The position numbers and the translations under genes are program-made. This document shows positions 21,069-31,310 of a stretch of DNA of 64,000 bases, piece by piece. This DNA is from Cutaneotrichosporon cavernicola (Eukaryota; Basidiomycota; Tremellomycetes; Trichosporonales; Trichosporonaceae): contig NC_083395.1 in NCBI RefSeq assembly GCF_030864355.1, positions 2,604,001-2,668,000 on the forward strand. Direction: 5' to 3'. The notes beneath the pieces are model-generated. The model was given only the letters and a program-made list of their open reading frames with translations, was not told the DNA's origin and ran no database searches. The number at the start of each line of letters is the position of its first letter. The first letter of the stretch is position 1.

Positions 21069-22120
21069 ATGACCAACACTGGTGGCGCCGGCTTCGAATA
21101 TCCCCCTCAGCCTCTTGTGTGGCTGAAGCGCGATGCGCTCCTCTTCGCCAACTCGATCGGTGCGACTGCCGACGAGCTCCACTTCCTCTACGTGAGAAGC
21201 TAAGATACGGCTCCACTGACAGACCAGGAGTTGCACCCCAACTTCCAGCTGTTCCCAACCTACGCTACTATCCTTCGTGAGTAGTCCCAGGCCGTACAAC
21301 CCCAACCCAATCCCCTAATACTAGCGTTCAAGAAGACCTCTCCCGAAGTCACCGACTTCTACGCCGCCAAGGAGTCTGTGCCTGTGCCCGGCCTCCCTCC
21401 TCTCGACGTCCGCCGTGTCCTCGACGGCCAGCGTCACCTCAAGTTCCTCAAACCTCTCCCGCCCACCTCTGAGGGCCGCAAGTTTGAGCTGCGGACCAAA
21501 ATCACCGGCGTGTGGGACAAGGGAAAGCCCGGCACGGTCATGGACACGCGGTCCAACGTCGTCGACGCCGAGACCGGCGAAGTGTATGTCGAGATCCACG
21601 GGTCCGCATTCTATGTTGGCCAGGGTGGCTGGGGCGGCTCCAAGGGCCCCGCGTCGGTCAATTACCCCCCGCCAAAGGGTAAGACGCCAGACGCGACCTT
21701 CTCGGACCAAACCAGCGCCATGACGCCGATCCTGTACCGCCTCAATGGCGACTACAACCCGCTCCACATTGACCCTGTCCTAGGCGAGAAGATGGTGAGT
21801 TTCGGGTGGGGCGGTGCTGATGAAAGAACTTTGGCGGTGTCATCATCCACGGATTGTATTCGTGGAACGCTACCGCTCATGGCCTCCTCAAGACCTTGGG
21901 CGGTAGCAACCCCGCCAACCTCAAGGAGTACCAGTGCCGCTTTGCGTCGCCTGTCAAGCCGGGTGACAAGCTCACCACGTCAATGTGGCGTACGGGCCAG
22001 CCCGACTCGAATGGGTTCGAGGAGGTCGTCTTCGAGGTCAAGAACCAGAACGGCAAGGTCGTGCTCTCGAACGGTCGCGCTATCATGAAGGTTGTCAGCG
22101 GTGACAAGGCCAAGCTCTAA
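21069..22120 (+). CDS. MaoC-like / hydratase-2 type enoyl-CoA hydratase
   Basis: Four exons, 21069-21191, 21228-21276, 21325-21794 and 21827-22120, give 311 residues. The hallmark hydratase-2 motif is clear: YRLNGDYNPLHIDPVLGEKM, followed across the last intron by FGGVIIHGLYSWNATA. This double-hotdog fold matches the C-terminal part of the fungal peroxisomal multifunctional protein, which hydrates trans-2-enoyl-CoA to (3R)-hydroxyacyl-CoA. Here it stands alone rather than fused to dehydrogenase domains. The C-terminal AKL resembles a weak peroxisomal signal. The divergent CoA ligase, whose protein also ends AKL, suggests both work on the same acyl-CoA route, perhaps in the peroxisome. Confidence 0.9.
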
Positions 22121-22806
22121 GGAACTGGAAGAAGCATGTATCAGTCTACACAATGTGGAACAGATGGATGCTGCAGTGAGGGCGGCATCGTCGACAGGTG
22201 GGCATTCACGGACTGCACCACTCCTTTTCATTAACCCATATTTAAGACCCGCTAATCATATTCTTCCAATGACAGAGTGTCGCGGAACATTCATGCATCA
22301 GGCTCACAGCACTCTCACCGATATAGAACTGCTTCTGCGCTGCAGTACATACAGTACATACAGTGCCACTACAGTGTGTATTTGGACGAACACGCAGCAG
22401 ATACTCCCTGTCACCCTCCTAGTTGGAGCACGTGATGGCCATTGGTAAGGGGTTGTGGGACCGTGGGGAGGTTGGGCGAGGTGTACTGTGGCTGGAGGCT
22501 TGCTGCGAGGGATTAAATGGGCGGTCGTGGAATCGATAATGGCGAGAGAAGCTTTGCGATATAACGTTTCGTGCGAGAATCTGCGATGTAACATTTCGAG
22601 CGAGAATCTTGCTGTCCCAGATCCAGATATCATCAGAGCTCTGTTCTAGAGAACAATTACGTCCCCTGCCCGTTACCATGATACGGTTGATTCCAATCAA
22701 AGTGTGCTGGCTTGAGGCTATTGTACGGACTCTGACGAAACCTCCCCCATGTGATGATCTGCACTCACGATGGAGTGATTGACAATTGAGGCCAACGATT
22801 ACATCT

Positions 22807-22981
22807 CTACTCATCCACTTGTCCCTCGCCGCCGTTCTCACGAGCTCCGTTGCAGTAGATACAATATCCCGTCGCCGACAGGGGGGAGGGGACGTACTCG
22901 CACGGCACTGGGTTAGACTTGTCGGGGCCCATGCTCACTGTTGCCGGCGCGGTTGGGGCAGTAGGAAACCATGTGCGGCAT
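22807..22981 (-). CDS. CxxC microprotein 1 (47 residues)
   Basis: Exon 1 (22939-22981) encodes MPHMVSYCPNRAGN. A 31-nt intron with a GTCTAACCCAG end follows in phase 1, and exon 2 (22807-22907) encodes MPCEYVPSPLSATGYCIYC and a polar tail. The pattern is C-x8-C-x12-C-x2-C, with an aromatic before the final CxxC. An internal ATG lies inside the intron and would give a shorter unspliced product in the same final frame. No signal peptide. It is the most downstream of five similar genes on this strand. Unknown function, metal binding plausible. Confidence 0.55.
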
Positions 22982-23314
22982 TGTTTGAGCGGTAAGGAGG
23001 GTAGTGAGGAAGGGAAGAGGCTGGGTTTTATGGACGGATCGGGGAGCGAACAATGTGCTCAACATGCATGTACAAAACGGTGCGATGCAAGTCGTTTCGA
23101 ACCACGTGAATGAGGGTCTAGCGGCATCACTTGCCCCATCACTGCCACGATGCGGCGAACCCATATCGGTGGGATTGAAACACCATATTCTGGGCCGCTG
23201 GGGTCAATGTTCGCGCCTCGTGCCTGCTGCCATCGCAACCCAGGACATCTGACCCAAGTTAAGAGACCATTGTCGCTACGGTCCTGATATTTCATCAAGT
23301 CTCAATCTGTTCAA

Positions 23315-23536
23315 CTACTTGCTTGGGCGCAGGCCAGGGCACACCGCACTGCATCGGATGCAATGCCATGCCACAATGCCCGAAATGCTTGTTCGCGGGA
23401 GCATGCGGCAAGCAATTCCTGGCGTCAAACACGGATACATATACACAAGGCACAGGGCCAACATACGGTTGGGGCAGCGGTGCTGCAGGTCGCAGTTGCC
23501 GAGGAGGAGGTTCAGTGGGCGGCGAGGGATACGCAT
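23315..23536 (-). CDS. CxxC microprotein 2 (about 57 residues)
   Basis: Exon 1 (23467-23536) is read from MRIPRRPLNLLLGNC through DLQHRCPN. A 48-nt phase-1 intron in an Arg codon separates it from exon 2 (23315-23418), which encodes IACRMLPRTSISGIVAWHC and IRCSAVCPGLRPSK. The intron length is a multiple of three and stop-free, so the whole region is also open unspliced. The GNC-x4-HRC block and the C-x2-C-x3-C end align with microproteins 3 and 4. The start is uncertain: an in-frame ATG 33 bp upstream is also possible. Confidence 0.5.
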   Translation of the reverse strand: MRIPRRPLNLLLGNCDLQHRCPNRMLALCLVYMYPCLTPGIACRMLPRTSISGIVAWHCIRCSAVCPGLRPSK

Positions 23537-23785
23537 GGTATTGGGGTGGAGAGGGGGGCGGTTCATGACGTCGGCGTTGAGGTGAGGATGAAGTGGGCGC
23601 CTTATATTGAGTGTCTGGGCGCCGTATCGTCTGATCAAGTTTGCGGGCTAAATTTGCGGAACGGGTTAGAAGATGCTGATCAGAGGTAGGCAGTGTGATT
23701 GTCAGAATCGGGTGCTTCCTCTGTACATTCCGACACAGAACAGCTTTCCCTCCAGGACTAGATCTACAGTGCATTTACACCAGCC

Positions 23786-24018
23786 TCAGTCCCCCTGGCA
23801 GACGCGCGCGCAGCGGTGGCAGAAGTAGTTGACGGCGTTGCAGAGGTTGATGTACGGGTGCATGGCGCAGAGTTTGCCTTGTGTCAGAAGACTCAGTGCC
23901 ACTCACCGTCGGTCGGACAGTAATGCGACGTCGAACAGTCGCCGTGCTGCCGCATCTTGGGGTACGGCAGCGCGGGGCTGAGGACGTGTTTGAGCAGGAT
24001 ATAGGTGTGGTAGAACAT
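23786..24018 (-). CDS. CxxC microprotein 3 (46 or 67 residues)
   Basis: Exon 1 ends at 23907 and exon 2 is 23786-23877, with a 29-nt intron (GTGAGT...TCTGACACAAG) in a Gly codon, phase 1, acceptor AG|GC. From the second Met (23955) the protein begins MRQHGDCSTSHYCPTDG and continues KLCAMHPYINLCNAVNYFC, HRCARVCQGD. From the first Met (24018) it gains 21 residues (MFYHTYILLKHVLSP start). The HGDC-x4-HYC block matches HGYC-x4-HAC in microprotein 4 at the same place relative to the intron. I prefer the inner start because it aligns with that sister gene. Confidence 0.55.
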
Positions 24019-24387
24019 GAAGGTGTGAGGAAGCAAGAGTCAGATGCTTTGGTACAGCAGGTCATTCTCAGGCGCCCCTCGACGTATGGTTCGATGCCGT
24101 GTGTCGTCCGTCGTTATGCTTCCGTTGCCTCTCGTTCGGCACGGCTTTAAACGGAGTCACGAGTCCACTGTAAGGACGTGTGTGAGGAAGAAGGTGGCGA
24201 GGTAAATATGGGGAAACGCGACCTCCAGACGGAGTGGTCTCTGGAGCCGTGAGGACATACTGCTCAATAAGCCGGGGAGAGTCGTGAGGTCCTCTGAATA
24301 CTGCGAGGTTGCCTGGAGTGCTTTCCGCCCACCGAGATCACAATACATACATGCTCCGATAGGCAATCACCAACCACTCTCCTCTCC

Positions 24388-24560
24388 TCAGCGCAGGCCT
24401 CCATCACAGGTCCCACCGCAAACGTAGCAGATGTAGATGTAGCGCCCGTTCTTGAGAGCGAACGGCGTCATATCGCAGACGTTGCCTTTATTAGCTCGTC
24501 ATAGGGGAACTCACCATTGACACACGCGTGCTCGCGGTAGCAGTATCCGTGGTATTCCAT
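24388..24560 (-). CDS. CxxC microprotein 4 (47 residues)
   Basis: Exon 1 (24515-24560) encodes MEYHGYCYREHACVNG. A 29-nt intron (GTGAGT...GCTAATAAAG) sits in the Gly codon in phase 1, and exon 2 (24388-24485) encodes NVCDMTPFALKNGRYIYIC, YVCGGTCDGGLR. Cys spacing is C-x5-C-x5-C-x15-C-x2-C-x3-C. The AG|GC acceptor and intron phase are the same as in microprotein 3. Only 47 residues, no hydrophobic leader, no known domain. Confidence 0.55.
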
Positions 24561-25471
24561 TTTGCAGTGTGTTGGTGAGAGGGTTGGGTGGAACAGTTAT
24601 AAGCTCGCAGCTCGTAATAGAGAATTCTCGGCATGTCCCGGTATACTGCTTCGCTGACAATGCTCCGGCCGCTGACATAGTCTGGGTTACTTCTTCGTCC
24701 CATCACAATTCCAAGCTTCACGGCGAGCCTTGATAACTTGAGGCAGTTGCAATGGGGTTGGAAACAGTTGTGGCGCTGGTACAGAGCGTGTGCAGATTTC
24801 TGGGTGTGCGATTTTAGAGCAGGACGACGTATAACTCGCAGTAGCGTATCTTTGGGCACGGGGGAGCGTTGGTACTTTCAAAGTTGTGAAGCTGGTCGTG
24901 TGCAGGTGTGGTGAGCAATCAGTCATGTTGATGTCCATCCCGAGGCGAGGGCGTGTTGCTTCGGATTCGCATCACTCCTTCAGACACTGTTTGAAACCTT
25001 CATCACCAGTTGCAGACACGCATGGTGTGTGTGCCAAGACCACGGTGCGAGAGAGAGTAACATTAACTGTGGCTCCCGCCACTCCCACGCTATTTTGGTG
25101 CGAGTAACAAAAACAAATGCTACGTGCGTTCTGAACAACTCGCACCAGCCACTTTGCATCACCCGCACCTCCTTGTTCCCAAATCGCACCCTCGTCAAAT
25201 ACCAACTGCTACTCCGTGTTCCACCCGTCGTCCAGCGACAGAAACTCGAGACACAAGCCACACAAATGCTGGTGGTCGTCGAACAGACTACAATGACCTA
25301 CTGCCAGCAGAAAGAGAAAGCGCTCTCACCACCTACATTGTTTCCCCAGAGGTCGCCGGCACAGGTGTTCGCCATGGTAAGCAAGTGGATGATGGGGAAT
25401 GGGGTGGATGATGCAGAGCAATTGGAGTGAGGCGTTAAGAGCAACCTCCTTCCCACCTCGCACCTTTGCGG
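24561..25471. other. Spacer within the microprotein array
   Basis: About 0.9 kb with no firm gene between microproteins 4 and 5. A 32-residue two-exon reading from 24938 to 24814 (MDINMTDCSPHLH..., then IRYCELYVVLL) is possible but lacks the phase-1 junction and was not accepted. Confidence 0.4.
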
Positions 25472-25722
25472 TTACTTGGTGCGAGGATGTGAGCCTTCAA
25501 CCTTAGACGGCGGGGCTTCCCCTCGCCAGTCTCGCTTCCATATGGGATACACCTCAATGTCGGACCACGGCTTGTCGGGCACCATCGACCCAAGGCAGTA
25601 GAAGCACCAGGTGTGGCTGGGTTGGTACGGGATACACTTGCCTGAGGTTAGCAGCGTGGGAGGGACGTACGGCCAATGTTCCGGTCCCAAAGGTCTCCAA
25701 TGCAGGGCTTGGGGTCTGGCAT
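25472..25722 (-). CDS. CxxC microprotein 5 (73 residues)
   Basis: Exon 1 (25671-25722) encodes MPDPKPCIGDLWDRNIG and the first base of an Arg codon. A 29-nt intron (GTACGT...GCTAACCTCAG) follows, and exon 2 (25472-25641) resumes with AG|GC and encodes KCIPYQPSHTWCFYCLG, then a charged tail ending at 25472. Cys pattern C-x11-C-x8-C-x2-C. The frame is open upstream to an ATG at 25857 (MPSWQCGHSHQQTV), which would give 118 residues; I chose the inner Met by alignment with the sister genes. Confidence 0.5.
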
Positions 25723-26172
25723 GTTCGAGAATGAGATGGTTGATTGGGTTGATGACTTGCGGATGTCCAGAATAAAGAGGTTGTAGCATTCTGCGTCTTC
25801 TTGTACCGCTAGCATTACAGTTTGCTGGTGCGAGTGACCGCATTGCCAGGAGGGCATCATCCGTGCCGTTTGAGGAAGGTGAACAACCTCAGTATGACAG
25901 GAAGCAGGAGGTGTTCAAGGTGAGGCTGATAGTTTGAACAGCTTGATCGTTCCTGTTTCGAACCTGCGACCCCTTCAGAGGATCAGTATGGAACAGTGCG
26001 ACCAGTGCGACTTGGCCGTCCAGCTGGGGACAGTACGAGGGGCAACTCGCACTGCCCAACATGTCCCCCTCTATCTCACGTCCCCGCATGTGCCATTACC
26101 CTTCTGACATTGAAACTGCTGACAAATCTCGGCTGCTATACAACTGCCACCAACTCCTCTCTCTCCTGTGAC

Positions 26173-28104
26173 TTAGGCGGCCACAGCCACCTCCTGGCCG
26201 TCGAACTCGATGCCCTCGAACCGGCCGTTGGTGCGCCAGTCATCAATGTACGCAAAGTACTTGTGCGAGCCGTGGGGGTACCGTCCGCCGTCGAGGCGCT
26301 CCTTTTCGCCCTCCTCGTGTCCCTCATTGTTGTAGTAGCCGGGCGTGCACTCTGGTCCGCCGGTGATCTTGTTCGTGTTCGAGAGGATGAGCTTGACCCA
26401 GTCATCCTGCGCCTGTACAGACGTCTCGATGACCTTTGTACCGAGTTCCTTCTCCTTCTTGAGCATGGCGGCAATCGTCAAGCCAGCATCGGTGAAATTG
26501 CTGGTGACGTTGCTGATGAGCGAGGCGCCCTGGAAGATACCGACGATGAAGAGGTTGGGGAAGTCGCGGACGTGCATGCCCTGGTACGACTTCATACCCT
26601 CGCCCCATGCGTCGGAGAGTGCGAGACCGTTGCGGCCGTATACTTCGAGAGCCGAGCGCTTGGTGTACGACGACGAGAACTCGAAGCCAGTGGCGTAGAC
26701 CAGAACATCGAGCTCGTAGTGTTTGCCATTCGCCCAGACGCCAGTCTCGTCGATACGCTCGACGCCCTGGCCGTCCGTGTCCACCAAGTGGACCGTGGGC
26801 CGGTTGAACGTCTCGAGGTACTCGTCGTGGAAGCAGGGCCGTTTGCAGTATTGGCGGTACCAGGCCTTGAGTCCGTCGGCCGTCTTCTTGTCCTTGACGA
26901 TTTCGTCGGTGCGTGCTCGCACAGCAGTCGTGTACTCGTCATCAGAGAGATGGTACGCCTTGATGTAGTCGGCGAATCCCATCTCGGCTGGGTTCTTGCC
27001 GTTCTTAACGGCCTCCTGAATCATGCGTCCAGTGATACGCTTCACACTGTCGGTCCACCCGTCGTGGACGTGGTCAACATCGGCAATGCCCGTAGACATA
27101 AGGGTGACAAAGTTGGAGAGCCACTTGGCCTGCCATCCCTTTTCGAGGTTGGCGAACCACTCGGGGTCGATCTCGTGGTTACCACGAACGGCAACGGCAC
27201 TAGCCGTGCGCTGGAACACGAACAGTTCACCCGAGTCGCGTCCAAGCTGCGGGATACACTGCACAGCCGTGGCACCAGTACCGATGATGCCAACGCGTTT
27301 GTCCTTGAGCTTGTCCATGACCTCGTCGTTCCAACCACCGCCCGTCACCTCAAAGTCCCAGCGCGCCGTGTGCATAGCGGGTCGCTTAAACTTCTCCAAT
27401 CCCTCCACACCCGGAAGGTGGGGCTTGTTGAGCGGACCAGTGCCCATCGCAACATGGGTAGCAGTGAAGTTGTCGCCCTCCTTTGTCTTGACGCGCCACT
27501 GCTGGCCCTCTTCCTCCCAAGTGAGGCTCTCGAGATGTGTGCTGAAAAGAGCATGTTCGTACAGCCCGTAGTGCTTGGCAATGCGTTGGGCGTGCGCGAG
27601 AATCTCCGGCCCGCGGACGTACTTTGCGCTGGGGCGAGTACCCACCTCCTCAAGGAGCGGAAGGTAGACCATAGCGGCAGTGTCGCACATGGCTCCTGGG
27701 AACCGGTTCCAGTACCTGCCGTTAGCCAAGACTTTGCCTATTTCTACGCACCATACTCCTCCAAAGTTGCCTCCCGAATCAAGGATACGCATGTTGTTGA
27801 ATCCGGCTTCCTTGAGACGCGCACACACGGTGAGCGCGGCAAACCCGCCACCCAAGAACAGGAAGTCGACATGGTCGGACAGCGGCTCGCGCGGCTTGAC
27901 CTCGGTGTACGGGTCCTTGTCGTCGGACAGCTTGAGGATGCCCTTGAGATCCTTGTACTGCTGCGTGCCGTCGGCGCGGATACGCTTGTCGCGCTCTTCG
28001 AGGTACCTGGTGCGGAGGGCGGCACGGTCCTCGTCGGTGACGCCCTCGGCGGGCTTGGTCTGTTCCGGGACGGCCTCTGGGACGGGGATATGCTCGACAG
28101 TCAT
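26173..28104 (-). CDS. Flavin-dependent monooxygenase, Baeyer-Villiger-like
   Basis: Two exons, 27752-28104 and 26173-27715. A 36-nt in-frame intron hides in the apparent single ORF: removing it restores GGVWYWNRFPGAMCD, and the protein is 631 residues. It carries an N-terminal extension of about 80 residues before FLFLGGGFAALTVCARL (FAD), the second Rossmann motif VGIIGTGATAVQCIPQL, and FKRPAMHTARW where the Baeyer-Villiger fingerprint F-x-G-x3-H-x3-W is expected, with Arg replacing Gly. The later part (YATGFEFSSSYTKRS; GIFQGASLISN) fits the phenylacetone/cyclohexanone monooxygenase-like group. It probably oxygenates a ketone with NADPH and O2; the substrate is unknown. Adjacent to the microprotein array, but on present evidence unrelated to it. 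Confidence 0.9.
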   Translation of the reverse strand: MTVEHIPVPEAVPEQTKPAEGVTDEDRAALRTRYLEERDKRIRADGTQQYKDLKGILKLSDDKDPYTEVKPREPLSDHVDFLFLGGGFAALTVCARLKEAGFNNMRILDSGGNFGGVWCVEIGKVLANGRYWNRFPGAMCDTAAMVYLPLLEEVGTRPSAKYVRGPEILAHAQRIAKHYGLYEHALFSTHLESLTWEEEGQQWRVKTKEGDNFTATHVAMGTGPLNKPHLPGVEGLEKFKRPAMHTARWDFEVTGGGWNDEVMDKLKDKRVGIIGTGATAVQCIPQLGRDSGELFVFQRTASAVAVRGNHEIDPEWFANLEKGWQAKWLSNFVTLMSTGIADVDHVHDGWTDSVKRITGRMIQEAVKNGKNPAEMGFADYIKAYHLSDDEYTTAVRARTDEIVKDKKTADGLKAWYRQYCKRPCFHDEYLETFNRPTVHLVDTDGQGVERIDETGVWANGKHYELDVLVYATGFEFSSSYTKRSALEVYGRNGLALSDAWGEGMKSYQGMHVRDFPNLFIVGIFQGASLISNVTSNFTDAGLTIAAMLKKEKELGTKVIETSVQAQDDWVKLILSNTNKITGGPECTPGYYNNEGHEEGEKERLDGGRYPHGSHKYFAYIDDWRTNGRFEGIEFDGQEVAVAA

Positions 28105-28142
28105 GGTGGATCGGTGGGTTCCAAGCTGTGCTGACGTGACTG

Positions 28143-28148
28143 TATATA
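28143..28148 (-). promoter_or_regulatory. TATA box of the monooxygenase gene
   Basis: TATATA about 40 bp upstream of the start codon at 28104 on the minus strand (context AACTATATACAG). Confidence 0.5.
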
Positions 28149-29532
28149 GTTGGGTTCCACCAGGTACGGTTACGGGTGTGAATTGATTGCCGACCGCTTG
28201 TCGGCCATGCCCGCGCTCTGGTGCTATCTATCTTCCTCATCTCACTTGTCCTGCTTGCCCGGGCCCCGCTTTCCTGCATTCCACGCCGGGGCCCTATGAC
28301 TGGGCCCCCATAGTGTCTCGTGAGTGTTGAATGGACCCCACATGCTCCGAATACCGGGGTGAGGCATGCAAGTACAGTACCGCAGCGTAATGTTCTGATC
28401 TCAAGTCACGGATGCTGAACTACATCCGTGGACCATCACAGGGCCTTTTAACCACCGCCGGCTGATACATACCGGAAGCAGAGGTCAGAGGTCAGCGGGG
28501 GTTGCCGAGCACTGTCGCCAACCTCGTCTCCAACTACTCACGCACAGATGCACAAATACCTCTCTCTCCCTTGATCCAATCTATCATCATCTTGAACTCT
28601 GCCGCGGCAGCTGCACTTGAGATCTGACGACGCCTCGATTTTGCCTCACTTGTGCTGGTGGATCTTGTCGTGTCCAACCAACATCCGGAACCAAGACCAA
28701 ACGGTGGGCATCATGGAGCCCCAACATCGTCTTTGTTTTTACAGCTTGGGTTTACGGATGTCGGCAGGCGGGGCCTTATCAGAAGATGAAGGATCCCCAC
28801 ATTGTGTACGTGCGTGTGCAATCTTGATGGTGGTGCAACTCTCGGCCCGAACTCCACCGATTCACCTACCCCACTCTCTACAATCAGCCTTGCGTCTACT
28901 AATCTCATATCACTCTACTGAACCTCCTCACACCCGATGAGATTCGGCGCTGATTGCCCCATCGCCGTCACCACCGCTGAGTGGTTGGTAGCTGATCCCG
29001 GCAAGCTGGCCCATTGCACCCCGGACTCCAAGCAATCAAGGTTAGGCGAGAGGTCGATGAGTCGTGTTCACTCGGCCGTGGCGGGAATGCAGCGCCACGT
29101 GATATGATTAGATGGTGCTTGTGTTCATTGGAGCCAGGAAGGGTTGAATGCTGTCGCTCCCCCAGGCGTCAGTTAACACTTCCCAACCCCAGTCGCTCTG
29201 TAGTGGCTACTTGACAGGTAAAAAGTGCATGGAATACTGGATACAGACGCACAGCAGTGCAGGCATTACCGAGGCCCACCTTGCACTCCACTCTCAGTCC
29301 TGCAATGCGTAACCTGCTATCATTGTTGTTCCCATGGGTCCCTGCATGGGAACGTCGAGATGAGGTGTGAGTGGTTGGTATGAGTGTGCAGATGGGTTAA
29401 TGGCCAATGGTAAGAGGTCACACAAGCTCGAACCTTTCTATGTTCATTCTCGGTCGTTGGGTCATAGCTTACGGAGTAAACAGCACGTGTTGACAGCACC
29501 AACCACACACCATTCATCTTTCTTCATCGCTC
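28149..29532. other. Intergenic, no gene seen
   Basis: About 1.4 kb between the monooxygenase promoter and the 3' end of the SDR gene at 29533. Only short, compositionally biased frames are present. Confidence 0.55.
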
Positions 29533-30485
29533 TCAGAGGCAGGTGTACCCGCCGTCGACAGCCCACGTTGCGCCAGTGACAAACGACGCACCCTCGCTGC
29601 ACAGGAAGACGGCGACGTCGGCGATCTCCTCGGGCCGCCCGGCACGCTGCATGGGCACGGGAGGCATGTGTGCGAGGTCGCTCTCGACCTGGGCCGTCTG
29701 CGTCATCTGGGGTCAGCATGGGTGCGCGCCACCTTTATCCTTATTCTCCGCGTCCCTAAGCCACCCACGGACCCAGCACATCCCATTCCGTACTCACCGG
29801 CGTGTCAATGTATCCGGGCGCAATGTTGTTGATGCGAATACCAGCCGCGCTGTACTCGGACGCCGCGGCCTTCGCCATGCCAACCACCGCATGCTTGCTA
29901 GCCACGTAACCCGGAAGACCGCCGACACCCACCAGCCCCGCAATCGACGCGATGCCAACAATCGCACCGCGCTGAGCGCGGCGCTCATCCGACGCACTGT
30001 CGTAAGCCCAATCCCAACCCAAACCCTAACATACCCCTCGAGAGGCTCTTGCTCCTTCATGACAGCCAGCTGCTCGCGGAGGCAGTAGAACACCCCGCTC
30101 TGGTTGACGGCAATGACCTTGTCCCAGTCCTGGTCCGACGACTCGGCCATACGCCCCGGCGTACCGGTGATGCCAGCGCAGTTGACCGCGTAGTCGAGGC
30201 GCCCGAACCGCTCGACGGTAGCTTCGACCATGGCCTTGACGGCCCCCGAGTCGGCCACGTTGCACGAAACGGCGAGAATGTCGACGTCGTCGTTCGCGTA
30301 CTCGGCCTTGAGGGCGTCGAGCTTGTCAGCCTGCAGGTCGGCGCAGGTAAGGCGCTTCACGCCGGCGCGGATGAATGCGCGTGCGGTGGCCTGTCCGATC
30401 TTACGTCAGAGTTGAGAGAGAACAAACTCACGCCGGACGCGGCACCGGTGACGAGCGCGACACCCTTCATGGGAGCGAGGAGCAT
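29533..30485 (-). CDS. Short-chain dehydrogenase/reductase (classical SDR)
   Basis: Four exons, 30432-30485, 30035-30399, 29798-29996 and 29533-29706, encode 263 residues. Cofactor motif VTGAASGIGQATA (the first intron falls right after Ser-Gly), NCAGITG, catalytic Ser in [17 protein letters not shown] with the active-site Tyr and Lys, and [11 protein letters not shown] are all present. It ends [20 protein letters not shown] and the usual VDGG, a complete classical SDR of about 250 residues. It should oxidise or reduce an alcohol/ketone pair with NAD(H) or NADP(H); an Asp (CADLQADK) after strand beta-2 favours NAD. Substrate unknown. Confidence 0.92.
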
Positions 30486-31310
30486 TGTGAGTGTGTTGTG
30501 TGAGGGAGGGGGGGGGGGGGGAAGAGAGGGGGTTGCAGAACCTTTACATCCCGATGCGACGTCCTTATACAGTACGAATGGGGCCATTGACAAGGCACAG
30601 AGGCTTGAGAACAATAGACGAGGTGTCAACATGCTCTGCGCCTCCAGGGTGAGGGGCGACCTCGGCTGAGTTATTCGCCGGCGCCCGCCATATCCTCAAT
30701 CTACCCCACGCCACACCCCGCATTTTTGTTGATGAACTGGGGATTGTCATACCTCGGGCCTCTCGATCGCGGCAACAGCATGCCGCGTGCACGGAGGTTT
30801 GATATGTTGGTGACCCGGGCCTCTTGGTCTGCATGCTTCTGACCGACGTACCTGTCTAGCTGGTCGCTGTGCCTCAATGGCCTCCAATCGAACTTCGCCG
30901 CTGTCCGTCAGTGCCAGCAGCGTCCTGTGGTGAACTGATACGTGAGGCCCCAGCTCAGCTTACTTCCAGCAAACGCTCTGTTCACACCCGCTCTGTCCCC
31001 TGTACTGTACATTGGTAGGAGTAGGGTGTCTTGCAAGGGGGGGGGGGGGGGCCTCAGATGCTACGTGTGACGGCGGTCATGGTTCTCCGCGCTAGGCATG
31101 TGCGTGAGGACGTAGTGAAGACTCGGGTGACCGGGTCGACCTCCAATGACCGGAAAAGGCATTCTACGGCAATGATTCGAACACGAATTGCGGCTCGCCG
31201 CCGCCGCCGGTACTTGTGAGCCTAGTGGATGGTGCGTGCGTGCGCGACACGTTGAATGTTTGCAAGTGCAGCAGATTCTTGAATCCATGTACCTGTCTAC
31301 AAGGGTGCGC
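30486..31310. other. Intergenic with G homopolymers
   Basis: No gene seen. Runs of 10 or more G lie near 30507-30521 and 31036-31051. A TTCGAA-type T-loop lookalike near 31165-31180 does not fold into a tRNA. Confidence 0.55.

Noticed and set aside
24814..24938. Possible sixth microprotein in the array (MDINMTDCSPHLH...)
   Set aside because: Needs a 26-nt phase-0 intron and lacks the terminal CxxC; does not match the family plan.
25940..26010. tRNA-like minus-strand segment with GGTTCGAAA box and GTTCC/GGAAC ends
   Set aside because: The T stem does not pair and no D arm is present.
25996..28134. 712-codon plus-strand open frame
   Set aside because: It is antisense to the second monooxygenase, whose flavin motifs are unmistakable; GC-rich codons leave the opposite strand open.
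30507..31051. G homopolymers as possible regulatory or recombination sites
   Set aside because: Simple slippage-prone runs in intergenic DNA, nothing else supports a function.
31145..31200. TTCGAA-type T loop on the minus strand
   Set aside because: No cloverleaf can be built from the flanking sequence.
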